Positions 61,771 to 64,000 of a stretch of 64,000 nt of DNA are shown piece by piece. Every line of letters begins with the position of its first letter. Position 1 is the stretch's first letter. The DNA comes from Chitinophagaceae bacterium (GTDB lineage Bacteria; Bacteroidota; Bacteroidia; Chitinophagales; Chitinophagaceae). The position numbers were made by a program, and so were the translations under genes. The stretch covers positions 16,602-80,601 of the forward strand of contig SAIX01000037.1 of assembly GCA_004028765.1 (NCBI GenBank), in the 5' to 3' direction. The notes under the pieces were generated by a model. That model was not told the origin of the DNA and searched no databases. It saw only the letters and a list, made by a program, of their open reading frames with translations.

Positions 61771-62037
61771 ATGGCAGAGATTACACTCGGCGTGGAAATG
61801 CGCAAAGGCACCGGCTTCGGCGTTTGGGTAACCGTACAAAACCAGACCTGGCATTTTTCTGAAAGCGGCGAACAGTTGCTCACGCTTGATGCCGGCAGCT
61901 ATATTGCCACCCTCGGCGGACAGGAGCCAACAACCGCCACCGTTACCATCAGCTTTAAACAGGGGGACGATATACTGGCCAGTGAAACCTATACCGACCC
62001 CACTTTTTTTGGTTTTATTCCTTTTGATGTGAAATAA
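61771..62037 (+). CDS. Small beta-rich hypothetical protein
   Basis: An 88-residue protein without signal peptide. Composition and strand pattern (EITLGVEMRKGTGFGVWVTV, TWHFSESGEQLLTLD, ATVTISFKQGDDILASETY) suggest a small beta-sandwich or immunoglobulin-like module. No family is known to me. It lies 26 bases after the hydrolase gene and eight before the next. Possible roles are a chaperone, an immunity protein or a carrier for the hydrolase; these are guesses from position only. Confidence 0.6.
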   Translation: MAEITLGVEMRKGTGFGVWVTVQNQTWHFSESGEQLLTLDAGSYIATLGGQEPTTATVTISFKQGDDILASETYTDPTFFGFIPFDVK

Positions 62038-62045
62038 TACACCGC

Positions 62046-63215
62046 ATGCGAAAATATTTACTGGTCATATTCGTGTTGGTATGCTGCATCGCTTCTGCAC
62101 AGCAGATCGATGCGATCGGATCGATGGAAAAAATATTTGATAAGGTAAAAAACAAAACCTCTTTCAAATACGATGCGCTTTCCGAGATCATACAGGTGGG
62201 GTTGAACAAAGGCATCTTAACAGGTAACCAGCAGGAGTTTGCTTTCAAATCAACCTTGTACGGTTTGATGGTACTCACCAACCATGATTATGAAATTGAT
62301 AAGAATTATGCGAAGCTCCGCTTCCAGCGGAATTTTGAATTTGGCGGTTCAATGAAGCTGTCGGAGGATACACGCATCAGGGGATATTCGCTCGCCTTAA
62401 AATATGCCATCATCAACAAGCGCGATCTTTCAGAAGGGATGGTATATGAACGCATCAACCCGATGGTGCAGCATTTACAGCAAAGCATGGCTTCGCAACT
62501 CGCGCCGCTGATGCAGACTTTTATGAGTGAAAAAGACAGCAGTATTGTGAACAAGGCCGACAAACAAAAACTAACCGATTACCTGAAAGCCAATAAAAAT
62601 ATCCGCGATTTCCAGGCTTTTCTTGACGGGCTTTCCAAGATCATCAACATATCTCCCGATAAATCCCTGCGGAAAAATATGGATGTGATGCAATCCGAGC
62701 TGGATGCATTGAATGAAAAATATGCAGCCATCACCAAAGAAATCGAAAAAGGCCCGCTGCTAACCTTTTCTGCCGCCGGATCGAATACAGACAGCTATTG
62801 GGACAATATGGGTTTTAAACTCGAATACACAAAAGGTCTCGGGCTGGTAAAAGACGACCAGAACCCCTGGGATCTCTATCTCGGTTTTTCTTTTGATATG
62901 CTGAAAGACAGTCTTTCGCTCAAAAACAACCTCAACCGCTCCACTAGTAAACTGAAGGGCGGCATCAACCATGTATTATTAAAAGATGCCAATAACCAAT
63001 CGCTCGTGGAAGTGCTGGGTGGTTTTGAATACAATACCGTTTACACCGGTGCTTATGTAAACGAAAAAGCCAACCAGTTAAATGCGGCATTTACTTTTTC
63101 ATTCCGGCTGGCGCCAAATCTTTACCTGCCGCTGGATATCAAATACGATCCCGATCAGGCAAAATTCCTGGGACAGTTGAAACTGAAATGGGATATGATA
63201 CGGAACAGAAAATAA
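62046..63215 (+). CDS. Exported protein with helical region and barrel-like C-terminus
   Basis: A 389-residue protein with a signal peptide (1-18, CCIASAQQ). Residues 20-230 are mainly helical with a possible coiled coil (KNMDVMQSELDALNEKYAAITKEIEKG). Residues 240-389 alternate strands rich in aromatic residues (DNMGFKLEYTKGLGLV, WDLYLGFSFDML, NAAFTFSFRLAPNLYLPLDIKY), which suits insertion into the outer membrane. Unknown family. Within the operon it could be the outer-membrane partner of the hydrolase cassette. Confidence 0.65.
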   Translation: MRKYLLVIFVLVCCIASAQQIDAIGSMEKIFDKVKNKTSFKYDALSEIIQVGLNKGILTGNQQEFAFKSTLYGLMVLTNHDYEIDKNYAKLRFQRNFEFGGSMKLSEDTRIRGYSLALKYAIINKRDLSEGMVYERINPMVQHLQQSMASQLAPLMQTFMSEKDSSIVNKADKQKLTDYLKANKNIRDFQAFLDGLSKIINISPDKSLRKNMDVMQSELDALNEKYAAITKEIEKGPLLTFSAAGSNTDSYWDNMGFKLEYTKGLGLVKDDQNPWDLYLGFSFDMLKDSLSLKNNLNRSTSKLKGGINHVLLKDANNQSLVEVLGGFEYNTVYTGAYVNEKANQLNAAFTFSFRLAPNLYLPLDIKYDPDQAKFLGQLKLKWDMIRNRK

Positions 63216-63236
63216 TCACTCACTCAAACATACCCC

Positions 63237-63785
63237 ATGAAAAAAATCCTCTTCGTTCTTCTCTTTTCTTCTATCGGCTTCTTTGTTACTGCACAACAAA
63301 CCGGCACAGCTCCGGCGGCTAAAACCGCAGAGCCGGTCAAAAGCGGAACTGCTGCGCCTGCAGGCATCAAATCAAACCCCATCCCGCCGGGCGTAAATAC
63401 CGTACAGGGCAAAGATTCTTTACAACCGAAAACCGAAACGGTAAAACCGCCTGCCAGTAATAATAAGTTCCGTACGCTGAATGAAGAACTGATCACGATC
63501 CTCCTGCTGATATTCGGTGCGATGGTTTTGGGTATCGCGGCACTGATCATTCACAAACACGGAACAGATATCAATTACCTTTTCAAATATTATATCATTA
63601 TCCTTGTGATCGTGGGTTCTATTATTTTATTATCGGTAGGATATGATAAAGACCAGATCACGCCCGCCATTGGTTTGTTCGGAACAATTGCGGGTTACCT
63701 GCTCGGCAAATCGGATGTAAATAAAACAACGGCCAATAATGCAAACCCGCCTGCGCCCACGAAAGAAGAAAAACCCAATGCATAA
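63237..63785 (+). CDS. Membrane protein with signal peptide and Pro/Ala/Thr-rich linker
   Basis: A 182-residue protein. A signal peptide (1-20, FFVTAQQ) is followed by a flexible linker (about 22-80) rich in Ala, Pro, Thr and Lys, then two or three membrane segments (ELITILLLIFGAMVLGIAALII, YIIILVIVGSIILLSVGY, IGLFGTIAGYLLG). A Lys/Pro-rich cytoplasmic tail follows. The GLFGTIAGYLLG phrase is typical of small membrane proteins of unknown function in Bacteroidota and phages. It follows the exported protein by 21 bases. Confidence 0.65.
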   Translation: MKKILFVLLFSSIGFFVTAQQTGTAPAAKTAEPVKSGTAAPAGIKSNPIPPGVNTVQGKDSLQPKTETVKPPASNNKFRTLNEELITILLLIFGAMVLGIAALIIHKHGTDINYLFKYYIIILVIVGSIILLSVGYDKDQITPAIGLFGTIAGYLLGKSDVNKTTANNANPPAPTKEEKPNA

Positions 63786-63812
63786 AATCATTTCACTTTT
63801 TTAAAAAAAACC

Positions 63813-64000
63813 ATGAAAAAAAATATTTTTCCGGCCCTTTTACTCTGTGTTGTGCTGGTTATGAGCGGCTGTGCAAATCAGTCAGAAAACCCGGCTGCAA
63901 AAAATGAAATACTTGCTAATAAAATTCCCGAGCAGGTGGATTCCACCGTTAAAGACACTGGATCGAATAAAAGCCTCGATGCACGCCCTTCATCGGTTGC
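63813..64000 (+). CDS. Putative lipoprotein, truncated by the window edge
   Basis: Opens at ATG 63813, 27 bases after the preceding stop, and runs to the right edge (62 complete codons). The lipobox VMSGC places the lipidated cysteine at residue 20. The mature start is Ala/Lys/Asn-rich (NPAAKNEILANKIPEQVD). It continues the operon. No family can be assigned from this part. Confidence 0.65.
   Translation, partial: MKKNIFPALLLCVVLVMSGCANQSENPAAKNEILANKIPEQVDSTVKDTGSNKSLDARPSSV

Noticed and set aside
1..64000. Prophage, integrative element or insertion sequence
   Set aside because: No transposase, integrase, capsid, tail or conjugation protein is found, and I saw no long terminal repeats. The hydrolase operon at the right edge alone does not prove a phage.

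Overview
The window looks like a chromosomal segment of a Bacteroidota bacterium, most likely family Chitinophagaceae. The evidence is the recurring promoter form TTG-N20-TAnnTTTG, few strong Shine-Dalgarno sites, two carboxypeptidase-regulatory-domain outer-membrane beta-barrel proteins, KdsB and LpxR (lipid A-type envelope), a propeller-type two-component sensor, a bacterial GH3-family protein, a stand-alone four-helix-bundle protein gene, and many SPI or lipoprotein signal peptides. I see no insertion sequence, integrase, CRISPR array or rRNA. The only tRNA I find is tRNA-Cys.

Layout. 1-10.2 kb: a PAS sensor kinase cut by the left edge, a sugar porter, an outer-membrane beta-barrel protein, a rhomboid protease, kdsB, a sterol-desaturase-like hydroxylase, dnaN with its own promoter and terminator, and a receiver-only response regulator. 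10.3-23 kb: mostly housekeeping genes (recX, lpxR-like, a nitrilase-family amidase, nagA, thiL, an inositol-phosphatase family gene, a large glycosyltransferase fusion, GH3, cyclophilin, LysE exporter, mtgA). 23-28.1 kb (minus strand): a nicotinamide-riboside salvage pair (pnuC plus a NadR-type kinase), a methyltransferase, a membrane glycosyltransferase-like protein, DinB and an Nfu-type Fe-S protein. 28.2-53.6 kb: an accessory block with two lipoprotein paralogues, a cytochrome c, a LuxR-type response regulator and its giant propeller sensor kinase, two small ORFs, pyruvate:ferredoxin oxidoreductase (nifJ), a Tat-exported metallo-hydrolase, pcrA, tRNA-Cys, an L,D-transpeptidase, an AraC regulator, a second outer-membrane beta-barrel protein, a di-haem peroxidase and a hemerythrin. 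53.6-59.4 kb: a hybrid kinase, a serine hydrolase and a second kinase/regulator pair. 59.6-64 kb: a tightly packed plus-strand operon around a two-headed peptidoglycan hydrolase without a signal peptide. It runs off the right edge.

The strongest unexplained signal is a 22-bp dyad, left arm CAATCACAT, N4, right arm ATGTGRTTG, found nine times between 28.5 and 52.8 kb. In seven cases its promoter-proximal end occupies the -33 position and is followed, after exactly 20 bp, by a TAnnTTTG-like -7 element in front of a gene: a small secreted protein, both DUF-type lipoproteins, cytochrome c, the LuxR-type regulator itself, a 62-codon ORF and the hemerythrin. An eighth copy sits further upstream of the sensor kinase, and a ninth is an auxiliary copy. 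I infer a self-controlled two-component regulon whose activator binds at about -44.

Two further candidates are (i) a short structured leader with an intrinsic terminator placed directly in front of tRNA-Cys, behind a dyad-covered promoter, which would make this tRNA conditional on read-through; and (ii) the 59.6-64 kb operon, with a perfect 18-bp palindrome in its upstream region.
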